45,502 bases of DNA from an uncultured Prochlorococcus sp. (GTDB taxonomy: Bacteria; Cyanobacteriota; Cyanobacteriia; PCC-6307; Cyanobiaceae), in NCBI GenBank assembly GCA_902558895.1, contig CACEFS010000008.1, forward strand, positions 1-45,502. The letters are read 5' to 3'. The translations under genes were made by a program, and so were the position numbers. Numbering within the stretch: the stretch's first letter is position 1; the number at the start of each line of letters is the position of its first letter. Below, one piece after another: positions 34,406 to 45,339 of this stretch. The notes beneath the pieces are model-generated. The model ran no database searches. It was given only the letters and a program-made list of their open reading frames with translations, and had not been told where the DNA came from.

Positions 34406-35362
34406 TTAAGAATGAATCCAATCTACTCTTATATTTTTTCGACTATTTAAGTATCTATCAATTGACATCGCAGCAATACATCCATCAGAAGCCGCAACTA
34501 CGGCTTGCTTAAATGGTGTATTTCTTATATCTCCAATAGCCCATACTCCATCTGAGTTTGTAGACATAAAGTCATCAACAATAACTCCTCCGTCTTCTTT
34601 TAAAGCAATTTGATCACCTAAAAAATCAGTAATCGGCTTTGAACCACTCATGTAGACAAAAACTCCATCTAAATTTAAATTGATAGGATTTTCTTCTTGT
34701 TTATTTTTTACAACAACTCCATTCACACCCATATCATCGCCCAATATTTCTAATAATCTTGTTCTACTCCAATGTTTTATATTTGAATTATCCATCAATT
34801 CCATTGCTTCTTCATTATCTGATTTAGGATCACTTGATGTAATCCAATGAACAGTTGATGCAAATTTAGTTAGAACAGTTGCCTCTTCAATTGCCTCCTT
34901 GTTCACTCCAACAACGGCAACTTCTCTATTTTTATAAAAAGCCCCATCACATGTAGCACAATAACTTACTCCTTTGCCAAGAAAATCCGCTTCTCCCTTA
35001 AATGATGCAGGCCTACCCATGGCTCCACTGGCAAGTACAAGTGCTTTAGCTTTGAAAGTACCCTCAGGCGTATAAACCATTTTCCATTCTCCACTAGCGT
35101 CTATTCCAAACACTTGTGCTCTTCTATAATCTGTACCGTATTGTACGGCCTGTTCTCTCATTAGAGTAAGTAATTTCTCTCCACTTATATCAACCGGAAC
35201 ACCTGGATAATTAGCTATTTGATGAGTTATTGCTAAAGCGCCAACAGATGGATTTTTATCTAAAATTACTGTCTTTAAATTTGAACGAGATGTATAAAGT
35301 GCGCAAGTACATCCAGCCGGGCCTCCTCCGATAATAACTACATCTGACTCAATGATTTCCAA
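34406..35362 (-). CDS. Thioredoxin-reductase-like flavoprotein without an NADPH motif (DTR-type)
   Basis: A 318-residue flavoprotein of the TrxB family. The FAD-binding motif is IIGGGPAGCTCALYTSR (about 10-26), the redox disulfide is CATCDGAFY (about 135-143), and the C-terminal FAD contact is GVWAIGDIRNTPFKQAV. In place of the NADPH motif GGGDSAxEE it reads VVGVNKEAIEEATVL (about 149-163), and the usual HRRxxxRA is absent (WITSSDPKSD). It therefore resembles the deeply rooted thioredoxin reductases described for some early-branching cyanobacteria and marine Prochlorococcus, whose electron donor is not NADPH. The partner is unknown; a role in thioredoxin reduction is inferred from family membership. 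Confidence 0.8.
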   Translation of the reverse strand: MEIIESDVVIIGGGPAGCTCALYTSRSNLKTVILDKNPSVGALAITHQIANYPGVPVDISGEKLLTLMREQAVQYGTDYRRAQVFGIDASGEWKMVYTPEGTFKAKALVLASGAMGRPASFKGEADFLGKGVSYCATCDGAFYKNREVAVVGVNKEAIEEATVLTKFASTVHWITSSDPKSDNEEAMELMDNSNIKHWSRTRLLEILGDDMGVNGVVVKNKQEENPINLNLDGVFVYMSGSKPITDFLGDQIALKEDGGVIVDDFMSTNSDGVWAIGDIRNTPFKQAVVAASDGCIAAMSIDRYLNSRKNIRVDWIHS

Positions 35363-35617
35363 TTTTAAAAAACTCCTTTTTTTGTAGTTAATTAGATGAG
35401 TTCTTGGTTAGAAGATATTTTTAAAGTAAATACCTGAACCTTTATATAGATATAAGGTAAAAGAAAAAATAGAAAAAAGCTTAATATAGAAACAAACTTA
35501 CATAGGAAAAACATAAAAAATTAATTATCAAAATGATCATTTACGTGAAATGTTCTGTATTGATCTATTATTAAATCATATCGAAATATCAATTGCCATT
35601 GAAACATTATATTTTTC

Positions 35618-35935
35618 ATGACCAACTCTGATTACCTTTTAAAAGCTGCCATTAAGAAAGTAACCGAAAAATTTAACGAAATATTGGTTGAAAAAATTGA
35701 AGAAGCAACAAATATTGCTCAGGATGCTCCTGGAATTCTCAAAAAAGAATTTGATAGTTTAAAAGAATCCATAATCGAAGAAGCATCAAGACTGGAAAAA
35801 GCCGAAAAAATTCAAGAAAATGAGTCTACAAATACCTATCAAGATTCCAAAATAAAAAAAGCTTTAAATGAAATTGAAGGTATCAATAAGCAAATTGATC
35901 TCTTTAATAAAACTACAAATAATCAAATTAAATGA
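35618..35935 (+). CDS. Coiled-coil protein coupled to the ABC1 kinase gene
   Basis: A 105-residue soluble, charged protein that is helical throughout: KKVTEKFNEILVEKIEEATN (about 14-33), GILKKEFDSLKESIIEEASR (about 39-58) and a C-terminal helix IKKALNEIEGINKQIDLFNK. No cysteine, no membrane segment, no recognisable family. Its stop overlaps the start of the ABC1 kinase gene by 4 bases (ATGA), so the two are translated together and it may act with the kinase. The 255 bases upstream hold no gene I can identify. Confidence 0.75.
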   Translation: MTNSDYLLKAAIKKVTEKFNEILVEKIEEATNIAQDAPGILKKEFDSLKESIIEEASRLEKAEKIQENESTNTYQDSKIKKALNEIEGINKQIDLFNKTTNNQIK

Positions 35936-37599
35936 GTTATCACATACTTCATTATCGTTTAAAAAAATTGAAGCGGGCCTTTATTATTTGGATAACTCTG
36001 ATTTCGCTTTTAATAAATTTATGGATAGATAATATTAGATTTACAATTTTCCAAACTACGAACAATGAAAAAAGTATGGTCCAAATTAAACGAGCTAGGT
36101 GGTTTACTAATCAATTAATAAAGCTTGGAGCAGCATTTATTAAAATTGGGCAATTATTATCAGCAAGACCTGATTTAATTCCTAATACCTGGATAAAAGA
36201 ATTGTCTAAATTGCAGGATCAAGTTCCGAATTTTTCATTTGCGCAAGTTGAAGAAACTATAAAAGAAGAACTAGGATATAAGTTTAATGAAATAGATCAA
36301 ATAATAAGTGATCCGGTTGGATCAGCATCACTAGCTCAGGTCCATAGGGCGACTTTAAAAGATGGTAAGAAAGTAGTATTTAAAGTTCAAAGACCTAACT
36401 TAAAAGAATTGTTTATCATAGATTTGGGCATAATGCAGCAAATAGCAGGATTATTGCAGAAAAATAAGAATTGGAGTCGAGGTAGAAACTGGGTTGAGAT
36501 TGCTAAAGAGTGTAGGAAAGTTCTCATGAAGGAGCTTGATTTTAATTCTGAAGCTCAATATGCAGCAAGATTTAGACAGCAATTTCTTGATGATGAAAAT
36601 GTTGAAGTTCCTGAAGTAGTTTGGGATATGAGCAGTGAAAAAGTGCTTTGTTTAAGTTATCTAGAAGGAACAAAAATAAGCGATTTAGAAAAATTAAAAT
36701 CACAAGAAATTGATTTACCTAAAATTTCAGAAATAGGGGCCATCAGTTATTTAAAACAACTAGTAAATTTCGGTTTTTTTCATGCAGACCCTCATCCAGG
36801 GAATCTAGCAGTTTCAAATGAAGGTAAATTGATTTTTTATGATTTTGGAATGATGGGCAATATCTCAAATAATCTTCAAACAAGATTAGGCGGGATGGTT
36901 AAGGCCGCTGCTTTAAGAGACGCTTCATCACTTGTCAGTCAATTACAACAAGCTGGGCTAATTTCAAAAGATATTGATGTAGGACCAGTCAGAAGATTAG
37001 TCAGATTGATGCTTAAAGAAGCGTTAACTCCTCCATTTAGTCAAAATATAATTGAAAAATTATCAGGAGATTTATACGAACTTGTTTATGAAACACCATT
37101 TCAACTACCAGTAGATTTAATCTTTGTGATGAGAGCTTTATCAACTTTTGAAGGAGTTGGTAGAATGCTTGATCCAGGGTTTAACCTTGTATCAGTTACC
37201 AAGCCTCATTTAATAGAACTTATGACTTCAAATAATCAAACTCCCAACGATTTAATTAACCAATTTGGAAGGCAAGTAGGTGAACTAGGATCGAAAGCTG
37301 TTGGCATTCCCAAAAGAATAGATGAAAGTTTAGAAAGATTAGAGCAGGGCGATTTACAATTGCAGATAAGAATGGGAGAATCTGATAGGCAATTCAAAAA
37401 GATGTTTACCGCTCAAAAAACTTTAGGCCATTCGATTCTTATAGGAAGCCTATCAATTGCATCTGCTTTACTCGTAACAAATAAACAAAATAATTTTGCA
37501 TTATTGCCACTTTTATTCGCACTACCAATAAGTATTGATTGGATAAATTGCCAATTAAGTATGAGAAAAGGCTCACGTTTAGAAAAACTTAAGCGCTAA
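35932..37599 (+). CDS. ABC1/UbiB/AarF family atypical kinase
   Basis: A 555-residue membrane-associated kinase-like protein. The family hallmark KxGQ is in FIKIGQLLSARPDLIP (about 68-83), the Ala-rich nucleotide loop is GSASLAQVHRA (about 137-147) with the Lys in KVVFKVQRP, the ExD region is KECRKVLMKELDF, the catalytic loop is HADPHPGNLAV (about 284-294) and the metal motif is DFGMMG. Hydrophobic segments lie at the N-terminus (about 18-33) and near the C-terminus (about 500-540). Members regulate isoprenoid-lipid (plastoquinone, tocopherol) synthesis or homeostasis. It converges on enolase with a 4-base gap. Confidence 0.92.
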   Translation: MSYHILHYRLKKLKRAFIIWITLISLLINLWIDNIRFTIFQTTNNEKSMVQIKRARWFTNQLIKLGAAFIKIGQLLSARPDLIPNTWIKELSKLQDQVPNFSFAQVEETIKEELGYKFNEIDQIISDPVGSASLAQVHRATLKDGKKVVFKVQRPNLKELFIIDLGIMQQIAGLLQKNKNWSRGRNWVEIAKECRKVLMKELDFNSEAQYAARFRQQFLDDENVEVPEVVWDMSSEKVLCLSYLEGTKISDLEKLKSQEIDLPKISEIGAISYLKQLVNFGFFHADPHPGNLAVSNEGKLIFYDFGMMGNISNNLQTRLGGMVKAAALRDASSLVSQLQQAGLISKDIDVGPVRRLVRLMLKEALTPPFSQNIIEKLSGDLYELVYETPFQLPVDLIFVMRALSTFEGVGRMLDPGFNLVSVTKPHLIELMTSNNQTPNDLINQFGRQVGELGSKAVGIPKRIDESLERLEQGDLQLQIRMGESDRQFKKMFTAQKTLGHSILIGSLSIASALLVTNKQNNFALLPLLFALPISIDWINCQLSMRKGSRLEKLKR

Positions 37600-37603
37600 A
37601 AAA

Positions 37604-38899
<1,296 letters not shown>

Positions 38900-39158
38900 T
38901 TAATTATTACTATTTAAATCCTATTAATAGCTGAACTATTTGGCTAATATCTGAAATATATATGTTAAAGAATTATAATTTTTTGATTTCACAACAACTT
39001 AAATATTAGTAAAGCTTTTATTAATTTCAAAGTCCCAGCAACCCCTCTTATAAACATATTTTTAAAATTCATCTTACAATTTAAAAATTATTAGATGATT
39101 ATTAATGCAGATACTATTTAGAATATTAATTAATAATCAACTATAGTTTTTATAGTTT

Positions 39159-41915
39159 ATGAGAGAAACACTTACATCCAGTCCTGAACTATTTAGCGAT
39201 ATCAGTTGGAACCTTCTTTTATTAGGTGAAGAAACCGCAAAAAAATGGGATCATAGCGAATTTAATATTGAACACATAATTCATACATTGTTCTCATCAA
39301 GTGAATTCTTTGCTTTCATTGAAAAATTATCAATTGACCAAGATATAGTTTTAGATATAACAGAAGATTTTTTAGAAGAGACACCAACAAATGAGTCAGA
39401 TATTTTTACTATCGGAGAAGATTTAGAAATTTTATTAGATAATGCGAATCAGATTAAAATTCAATGGGGTTCGAGACTCATAGAAATCCCTCATTTACTA
39501 ATTGCTCTTGGAAGAGATTTAAGAATTGGGAATTATGTTTTTGAAGAAGGCAACCTTTCGATGGAAAAATTAGAAGAGGAATTAAAGTTTTTCCCAAATA
39601 TTAACCAAACAAAAGATTCTTTAAATTATGAGAATGTACTTGAAAGAAATAATCGATCTAAATTTGAATCAAATAAAGAGACTTTAACTAAAGAAGAAAA
39701 ATTTAAAGAAGCTATTGTTCCATTACCCAAAACTAAACTTCAAATTGAGACCCAACAACAAGTTGGGGAAGATGAAAATGCTCTTTCAATTTATGGAAAA
39801 GATTTAACAGAATCCGCTAATAAAGGCTTACTGGATCCCGTTTTAGGGAGAGAAAATGAGATCAATAATGTAATGAGGGTACTCTGCAGAAGAAACAAAA
39901 ATAATCCTATACTTATTGGCAATCCTGGAGTTGGTAAAACCTCAATTGCAAAATTACTTGCTCAATTAATTGTAGACAAAAAAGTTCCTGATTCTTTAAA
40001 AGACTTTAAAATTATTTCGCTTGACTTAGGTGCTTTAGTTTCTGGGACAAAATTTAGAGGTCAACTAGAAGAAAGGCTAAGCTTAATAATCCAGGAACTA
40101 AACAATCCAAGCCAAGGAATGATTCTATTTATTGATGAAATTCATTCAATATTAAGTTCTGACAGATCTTCTACCGACATTAGTAATATCTTAAAACCTT
40201 TACTGGCTGAAGGAGAACTTAGATGTATCGGTACAACAACACCTGAGAAATTTCGTGAAACTATTGAAAAAGATCAGGCATTAAATAATTGCTTTCAAAA
40301 GATAGCTGTTAATGAACCTTCAGTAGAATTAAGCGCAAAAATACTGCAAGGAATCAAAAAGAAATATGAATCACATCATGGCATAAAAATTTCTAAAGAA
40401 GCTGTAAACTATTCTGCAAAATTGGCAGACAGATACATCAGCGATAAATGTCTTCCTGATAAAGCAATAGATTTAATTGATGAAGCAGCTGCAGAGTTAA
40501 AAATCGACTCTAATAAAAAGCCTCAAATAATCATCCAACAAGAAAACAAACTTCATACTATTAATGAAAAACTGAATAATTTGCAAGGAGAAAATATCGA
40601 AGCTCAAGAAAAACTGTTGAATATGAGGCAACAATCAGAGGCAAAATTGAAGGTCCTTTTGGAAAATTGGAACAATTTGCGGGAAGAAATGGAGCAATTA
40701 TCTATTTTAATGAAAGAAGAAGATAAACTAACCAAACAAATTAAAGATAAATCAAATCGCGAAATTGAAAATGATCTGGATTATTTTGAAAAGCTTGAAG
40801 AAGAGTTAAATGAAATAGAGGATAAAATACAAAAAGTTGAAGAGAACTTTAATAAAATAAAGAAAAATAGAAATTTCCCTTTTAAATATCAAGTTGAACC
40901 TGATGATATTGCTGATGTTGTCTCAAAAATTACAGGTATTCCAATATCTAAAGTAGTTTCAAATGAACGTAAGAAATTAGTCAATCTAGAAACAGAACTA
41001 AGTGAAAAAGTTATTGGACAAGAAAAAGCTATAGAAGCTGTTTCTGCTGCAATTAGAAGAGCTCGCGTTGGCATGAAAAGTCCCAAAAGACCTGTCGGAT
41101 CTTTTTTATTTATGGGTCCTACAGGTGTTGGCAAAACAGAATTAGCAAAATCTCTTGCAACAGCTTTATTTGATGAAGAAGATGCACTTTTAAGATTAGA
41201 CATGAGTGAATATATGGAGAAAAATGCCGTAGCAAGACTTTTGGGAGCTCCTCCAGGTTATGTTGGTTATGAAGAGGGTGGTCAATTAACTGAAGCTGTA
41301 AGACGTAAACCCTATTCAGTAATACTTCTTGATGAGATAGAAAAAGCACATTCAGAAGTTTTTAATATCCTTTTACAAGTCCTAGATGAAGGAAGATTAA
41401 CGGACTCTCAAGGAAGGACTGTAGACTTCAAAAATACCGTAATCATTATGACAAGCAACCTAGCTGGTAAATCTATACTGGAGTATTCACAAAAGATTTC
41501 TAAAATAGAGGGAAAGTTAGAAAAAGACCAACAAATCTTAGATGATTCAATTAGCAATACATTGTCTTCAATTTTTAGACCTGAATTTTTAAATAGAATT
41601 GACGAAGTAGTAAAGTTTAATCCATTATCTATTGATGAACTTCAAAAAATAATAATTTTACAAACAGAAGATTTAAAAAACCTGCTACTTGAACAGAAAA
41701 TAAATATCGCTATAGACAAAAAAGTTATTAATAAAATTGCAAACGATTCTTACGAACCTGAATATGGTGCTAGGCCACTTAGCAGGGAACTTAGAAGACA
41801 AATAGAAAATCCCTTGGCTGCAAAACTTTTAGAGGATAACTTCAAAAACAAAAAAAATATAACAATTAAACTTAACCCTACAAAAAAAGATGAGATCGTT
41901 TTCAAATCTAGCTGA
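39159..41915 (+). CDS. clpB2: ClpB-type AAA+ disaggregase (second ClpB)
   Basis: A 918-residue Hsp100 chaperone. The N-terminal Clp domain is divergent (about 1-140, WNLLLLGEETAKKWDHSEFN), followed by an unusually long charged linker (about 145-215). The first AAA domain has Walker A GNPGVGKTS (about 258-266) and Walker B MILFIDEIHS. The middle coiled coil (about 465-590) has ClpB-like length. The second AAA domain has GPTGVGKTELAKSLA, DMSEYMEK, GAPPGYVGYEEGGQLTEAV and ILLDEIEKAH. The C-terminus has PEYGARPLSRELRRQIENPL. A ClpC assignment is less likely given the middle-domain length. Its distance from classical ClpB suggests a cyanobacterial paralogue. Confidence 0.85.
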   Translation: MRETLTSSPELFSDISWNLLLLGEETAKKWDHSEFNIEHIIHTLFSSSEFFAFIEKLSIDQDIVLDITEDFLEETPTNESDIFTIGEDLEILLDNANQIKIQWGSRLIEIPHLLIALGRDLRIGNYVFEEGNLSMEKLEEELKFFPNINQTKDSLNYENVLERNNRSKFESNKETLTKEEKFKEAIVPLPKTKLQIETQQQVGEDENALSIYGKDLTESANKGLLDPVLGRENEINNVMRVLCRRNKNNPILIGNPGVGKTSIAKLLAQLIVDKKVPDSLKDFKIISLDLGALVSGTKFRGQLEERLSLIIQELNNPSQGMILFIDEIHSILSSDRSSTDISNILKPLLAEGELRCIGTTTPEKFRETIEKDQALNNCFQKIAVNEPSVELSAKILQGIKKKYESHHGIKISKEAVNYSAKLADRYISDKCLPDKAIDLIDEAAAELKIDSNKKPQIIIQQENKLHTINEKLNNLQGENIEAQEKLLNMRQQSEAKLKVLLENWNNLREEMEQLSILMKEEDKLTKQIKDKSNREIENDLDYFEKLEEELNEIEDKIQKVEENFNKIKKNRNFPFKYQVEPDDIADVVSKITGIPISKVVSNERKKLVNLETELSEKVIGQEKAIEAVSAAIRRARVGMKSPKRPVGSFLFMGPTGVGKTELAKSLATALFDEEDALLRLDMSEYMEKNAVARLLGAPPGYVGYEEGGQLTEAVRRKPYSVILLDEIEKAHSEVFNILLQVLDEGRLTDSQGRTVDFKNTVIIMTSNLAGKSILEYSQKISKIEGKLEKDQQILDDSISNTLSSIFRPEFLNRIDEVVKFNPLSIDELQKIIILQTEDLKNLLLEQKINIAIDKKVINKIANDSYEPEYGARPLSRELRRQIENPLAAKLLEDNFKNKKNITIKLNPTKKDEIVFKSS

Positions 41916-41977
41916 GGAGTAAATCAATAAGCTAAAATAAAAATTAAAGCGTAAAGCTTAATTTTAAAAAAAAATTT

Positions 41978-42220
41978 GTGACAAGTCCTACTACTAATAA
42001 AGAACCTCTTAAAAAGGATTCTCCTGAAGTTGAAGAGCCTAAAAAAAAGGATAATTTTTTTAGATCTACCTACGAAGAGCTTAAACTTGTCGTGTGGCCT
42101 AACAAACAACAACTTTTTAGCGAATCAGTAGCAGTTATAATTATGGTATCGTTTTCTGCTGCAGCCATTGCTTCTGTTAGCAGATTCTATGGATGGGCAG
42201 CCTCGCAAATTTTTGGTTGA
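41978..42220 (+). CDS. secE: Preprotein translocase subunit SecE
   Basis: An 80-residue single-span subunit of the SecYEG channel in plasma and thylakoid membranes. A charged N-terminus of about 25 residues precedes NFFRSTYEELKLVVWPNKQQ (about 27-46), where EELxxVxWP is the SecE signature. One membrane helix follows (about 53-72). The start codon is GTG at 41978. It heads the conserved secE-nusG-rplKAJL gene string and lies 62 bases after clpB2. Confidence 0.93.
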   Translation: MTSPTTNKEPLKKDSPEVEEPKKKDNFFRSTYEELKLVVWPNKQQLFSESVAVIIMVSFSAAAIASVSRFYGWAASQIFG

Positions 42221-42271
42221 ATTAACCTCCGAATATCCATTAGTAAAGACCTTAACTAAGCTTCCAGAAAA

Positions 42272-42883
42272 ATGAGTAATGAATTAACCACAAGCCTTGC
42301 TTCTTCAAAAGCAAATACAAGTATCGCAAGATGGTATGCCGTTCAAGTAGCATCAAGCTGTGAAAAAAAAGTAAAAGCGACCCTTGAGCAGAGATCAGTA
42401 ACTTTAGGTGTTAATAATAGAATCGTTGAAATTGAAATTCCCCAAACTCCAGGAATTAAATTAAAAAAAGATGGAAGTAGACAAACTACTGAAGAAAAAG
42501 TTTTCCCAGGTTATGTCCTCGTAAGAATGATTTTGGATGAAGATACAATGATGGCTGTCAAAAGTACTCCAAATGTAATTAACTTTGTCGGTGCTGAAGA
42601 CGGTAGAGGCAGCGGAAGATCTAGAGGTCATATCAAACCTCGACCATTATCAAGACAAGAAGTTAATAGAATCTTTAAGCGCGCATCAGAGAAAAAAGCT
42701 GTAATCAAATTAGATATTGAAGAAAAAGATAGAATCATTGTAACTAGTGGTCCATTCAAGGATTTCCAGGGAGAAGTTATAGAAGTTTCCGGAGAAAGAA
42801 ATAAATTAAAAGCATTACTTTCAATATTTGGGCGCGAGACTCCTGTAGAATTAGAATTCTCCCAAATCAATAAACAAAATTAA
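42272..42883 (+). CDS. nusG: Transcription elongation/antitermination factor NusG
   Basis: A 203-residue protein. The N-terminal NGN domain (about 17-135) binds RNA polymerase: ARWYAVQVASSCEKKVKATL, then VFPGYVLVRMILDEDTMMAV and TPNVINFVG. The C-terminal KOW domain (about 150-203) shows DRIIVTSGPFKDFQGEVIEV and KLKALLSIFGRETPVELEF. An N-terminal extension of about 16 residues is polar. It is the second gene of the ribosomal-protein cluster. Confidence 0.97.
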   Translation: MSNELTTSLASSKANTSIARWYAVQVASSCEKKVKATLEQRSVTLGVNNRIVEIEIPQTPGIKLKKDGSRQTTEEKVFPGYVLVRMILDEDTMMAVKSTPNVINFVGAEDGRGSGRSRGHIKPRPLSRQEVNRIFKRASEKKAVIKLDIEEKDRIIVTSGPFKDFQGEVIEVSGERNKLKALLSIFGRETPVELEFSQINKQN

Positions 42884-42950
42884 TTTCTAATTGTTCTTGT
42901 TTATCGAGTAAAATTATGATTTTCTACTTCAGCTTAAATTCTCAAATCTA

Positions 42951-43376
42951 ATGGCAAAAAAAATTGTTGCAGTTATCAAGCTTGCTCTGCAAGCAGGCAA
43001 AGCAAATCCTGCTCCTCCTGTAGGACCAGCTTTAGGACAACATGGTGTCAATATCATGGCATTTTGCAAAGAATACAACGCAAGGACACAAGATAAAGCA
43101 GGTTTTGTAATTCCAGTCGAGATTTCTGTTTTTGAAGATAGAAGCTTTACTTTTATCACAAAAACACCTCCTGCTTCCGTCTTAATAACAAAAGCAGCTG
43201 GTATAGAGAAAGGATCGGGTGAATCTGCAAAAGGCTCTGTTGGGAATATAAGTAAAGCTCAATTAGAAGAAATAGCCAAAACTAAGCTTCCTGATCTAAA
43301 CTGTTCTAGTGTTGAATCAGCAATGAAAGTAATTGAGGGTACTGCCCGTAATATGGGCGTCTCTATCACTGATTGA
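42951..43376 (+). CDS. rplK: Ribosomal protein L11
   Basis: A 141-residue large-subunit protein of the GTPase-associated centre. The N-terminal [20 protein letters not shown] (about 10-29) and [14 protein letters not shown] are universal. The C-terminal RNA-binding domain shows [20 protein letters not shown] and ARNMGV. Cluster position between nusG and rplA is the standard bacterial order. Confidence 0.98.
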   Translation: MAKKIVAVIKLALQAGKANPAPPVGPALGQHGVNIMAFCKEYNARTQDKAGFVIPVEISVFEDRSFTFITKTPPASVLITKAAGIEKGSGESAKGSVGNISKAQLEEIAKTKLPDLNCSSVESAMKVIEGTARNMGVSITD

Positions 43377-43442
43377 GTTCAATACAAAATTTCTCTCTAT
43401 TTAGGGGAGGTTAATTAATAACCGTTTGCACCCAATATTATT

Positions 43443-44150
43443 ATGAAAAAACTATCCAAAAGAATGGCGGCTCTATCAACAAAGATAGAAGATCGCATTT
43501 ACCCACCAATTGAAGCTCTTAGTATTATCAAGGAAAATGCTAATGCAAAATTTGATGAAACTATTGAAGCACATATACGTTTAGGTATTGATCCAAAATA
43601 TACTGATCAACAATTAAGGACCACTGTTGCATTGCCACATGGTACTGGCCAAAGCATCAAAATTGCAGTAATTACAAGCGGTGAGAATGTATCAAAAGCT
43701 AAGGCTGCAGGTGCAGATTTATTTGGCGAAGAAGATCTTGTGGAAAGCATCAATAAAGGAAATATGGAGTTTGATCTACTTATTGCAACTCCAGATATGA
43801 TGCCAAAGGTTGCAAAATTAGGGAGAGTTTTAGGACCTAGAGGTTTAATGCCTAATCCTAAAGCTGGGACAGTAACTAATGACATTGCCAATGCAATAAA
43901 AGAATTTAAAGCTGGTAAGCTCGAATTTAGAGCAGATAAGGCTGGAATCGTTCATGTCCGCTTTGGAAAAGCAAGTTTTACAAAAGAGGCTCTATTTGAC
44001 AACTTAAAAACCTTACAAGAATCAATTGATAAAAATAAACCAAGTGGAGCTAAGGGAAAGTATTGGAAAACTTTTTATGTAACTTCAACAATGGGGCCTT
44101 CAGTTCAAGTAGATATAAATGCTGTACAAGATTACCAACCTGAAGGTTAA
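43443..44150 (+). CDS. rplA: Ribosomal protein L1
   Basis: A 235-residue protein of the L1 stalk, also a translational repressor of its own operon in many bacteria. Family features: [20 protein letters not shown] (about 37-56), [10 protein letters not shown], and the signature [20 protein letters not shown] (about 119-138) with KAGTVT. The C-terminal [20 protein letters not shown] is typical. It lies 66 bases after rplK. Confidence 0.98.
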   Translation: MKKLSKRMAALSTKIEDRIYPPIEALSIIKENANAKFDETIEAHIRLGIDPKYTDQQLRTTVALPHGTGQSIKIAVITSGENVSKAKAAGADLFGEEDLVESINKGNMEFDLLIATPDMMPKVAKLGRVLGPRGLMPNPKAGTVTNDIANAIKEFKAGKLEFRADKAGIVHVRFGKASFTKEALFDNLKTLQESIDKNKPSGAKGKYWKTFYVTSTMGPSVQVDINAVQDYQPEG

Positions 44151-44159
44151 CGCTTTGTA

Positions 44160-44340
44160 GTATAATTTAAATTGCAATAATACGGCCAAAGAAAGTAGGT
44201 TGATTTAGTTATCCTAAATTTTTAATTCCTACCGAGGACTCGTCTTAAATTATTTCTTTTTGGATCTAATAAAAGCGGCCTCTTTAAAAGGACTTTGCCG
44301 CATTTCCTGCTCTCCCTAAATTACGATCCAAAAAACATCA
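44160..44340 (+). ncRNA. Ribosomal L10 leader (autoregulatory mRNA element)
   Basis: The 190 bases between rplA and rplJ are unusually rich in pairing potential. GTAGG (44195-44199) pairs with CCTAC (44228-44232), and GCGGC (44275-44279) pairs with GCCGC (44297-44301). Position and layout match the L10 leader, which is bound by the L10-(L12)4 complex to repress rplJ-rplL translation. I cannot run a covariance search. Confidence 0.6.
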
Positions 44341-44868
44341 ATGGGCCGAACACTAGAGAATAAGCAACAAATCGTTACTGAGATTAAATCTCTATTAAAC
44401 GATTCGGAAATGGCTGTAGTTCTTGACTATAAAGGTTTAACTATCAAAGAGATGTCAGATTTGCGATCTAGATTGCAAACAACTAACGGCATTTGCAAAG
44501 TTACTAAAAATTCATTAATGCGTAAAGCTATTGATGGAGATAGTAATTGGAATGATCTTGAATCTTTACTGACTGGAACAAATGCTTTTGTCTTAATCAA
44601 AGAAGATGTTGGTGGTGCTGTAAAAGCTATCCAATCTTTTCAAAAAGACACCAAAAAATCCGAAACCAAAGGAGCTTTATTTGAAGGCAGACTTCTAAGC
44701 GATTCTGAAATAAAAGAAATTGCAAGTCTTCCATCTAAAGAAGTATTGATGGCAAAAATTGCTGGCGCTCTTAATGGCGTTGCAACAAAAATTGCGATCT
44801 CTATTAATGAAGTACCTTCTGGACTTGCTAGATCACTTAAACAACATTCTGAAAAATCAGAATCCTAA
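44341..44868 (+). CDS. rplJ: Ribosomal protein L10
   Basis: A 175-residue protein forming the base of the L7/L12 stalk. The N-terminal RNA-binding domain shows [20 protein letters not shown] (about 18-37), then [13 protein letters not shown]. The C-terminal L12-docking helix is in [20 protein letters not shown]. It is preceded by the L10 leader and followed 28 bases later by rplL. Confidence 0.97.
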   Translation: MGRTLENKQQIVTEIKSLLNDSEMAVVLDYKGLTIKEMSDLRSRLQTTNGICKVTKNSLMRKAIDGDSNWNDLESLLTGTNAFVLIKEDVGGAVKAIQSFQKDTKKSETKGALFEGRLLSDSEIKEIASLPSKEVLMAKIAGALNGVATKIAISINEVPSGLARSLKQHSEKSES

Positions 44869-44896
44869 ATTAAAAACCTAATTAACTTTTAAGAAA

Positions 44897-45292
44897 ATGT
44901 CCGCAAAAACTGAAGAAATTCTTGAATCATTAAAATCTCTATCACTTTTAGAAGCATCCGAGCTGGTAAAGCAAATTGAAGAGGCTTTTGGTGTATCCGC
45001 TGCAGCTTCTGCAGGTGTAGTAATGGCAGCTCCAGGAGCATCTGGCGGTGAAGCAGATGGTGGCGCTGCTGAAGAAAAAACTGAATTTGATGTAGTTCTC
45101 GAAGGCTTTGATGCAGCAGCAAAAATCAAAGTACTTAAGGTTGTAAGAAATGCAACTGGTCTTGGTCTTGGCGATGCAAAAGCACTTGTTGAATCTGCAC
45201 CAAAAACAGTAAAGGAAGGAATTGCCAAAGCAGATGCTGAATCTTTAAAGAAAGAGATTGAAGAAGCTGGCGGTAAAGTTACACTAAAATAA
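44897..45292 (+). CDS. rplL: Ribosomal protein L7/L12
   Basis: A 131-residue stalk protein that recruits translation GTPases. The N-terminal dimerisation helix [20 protein letters not shown] (about 8-27) is followed by an Ala/Gly-rich hinge (about 36-60). The C-terminal domain shows [39 protein letters not shown] and [10 protein letters not shown]. Length and hinge are typical of cyanobacterial L7/L12. Confidence 0.98.
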   Translation: MSAKTEEILESLKSLSLLEASELVKQIEEAFGVSAAASAGVVMAAPGASGGEADGGAAEEKTEFDVVLEGFDAAAKIKVLKVVRNATGLGLGDAKALVESAPKTVKEGIAKADAESLKKEIEEAGGKVTLK

Positions 45293-45306
45293 GAGAATAT
45301 TTTTTC

Positions 45307-45331
45307 AAGCCGATAGACTTTATATCGGCTT
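45307..45331 (+). promoter_or_regulatory. Hairpin between rplL and rnhA
   Basis: AAGCCGATA (45307-45315) pairs perfectly with TATCGGCTT (45323-45331) across a 7-base loop. No T-tract follows on the plus strand, so it is not a classical terminator. It ends 8 bases before the rnhA ATG and could act in mRNA processing or limit rnhA translation. Confidence 0.45.
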
Positions 45332-45339
45332 CAAAAATT

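Noticed and set aside
41942-41968. Imperfect inverted repeat (AATTAAAGC...GCTTAATT) before secE
   Set aside because: It is AT-rich with a mismatch and is followed by A and not T, so it is not a convincing terminator.
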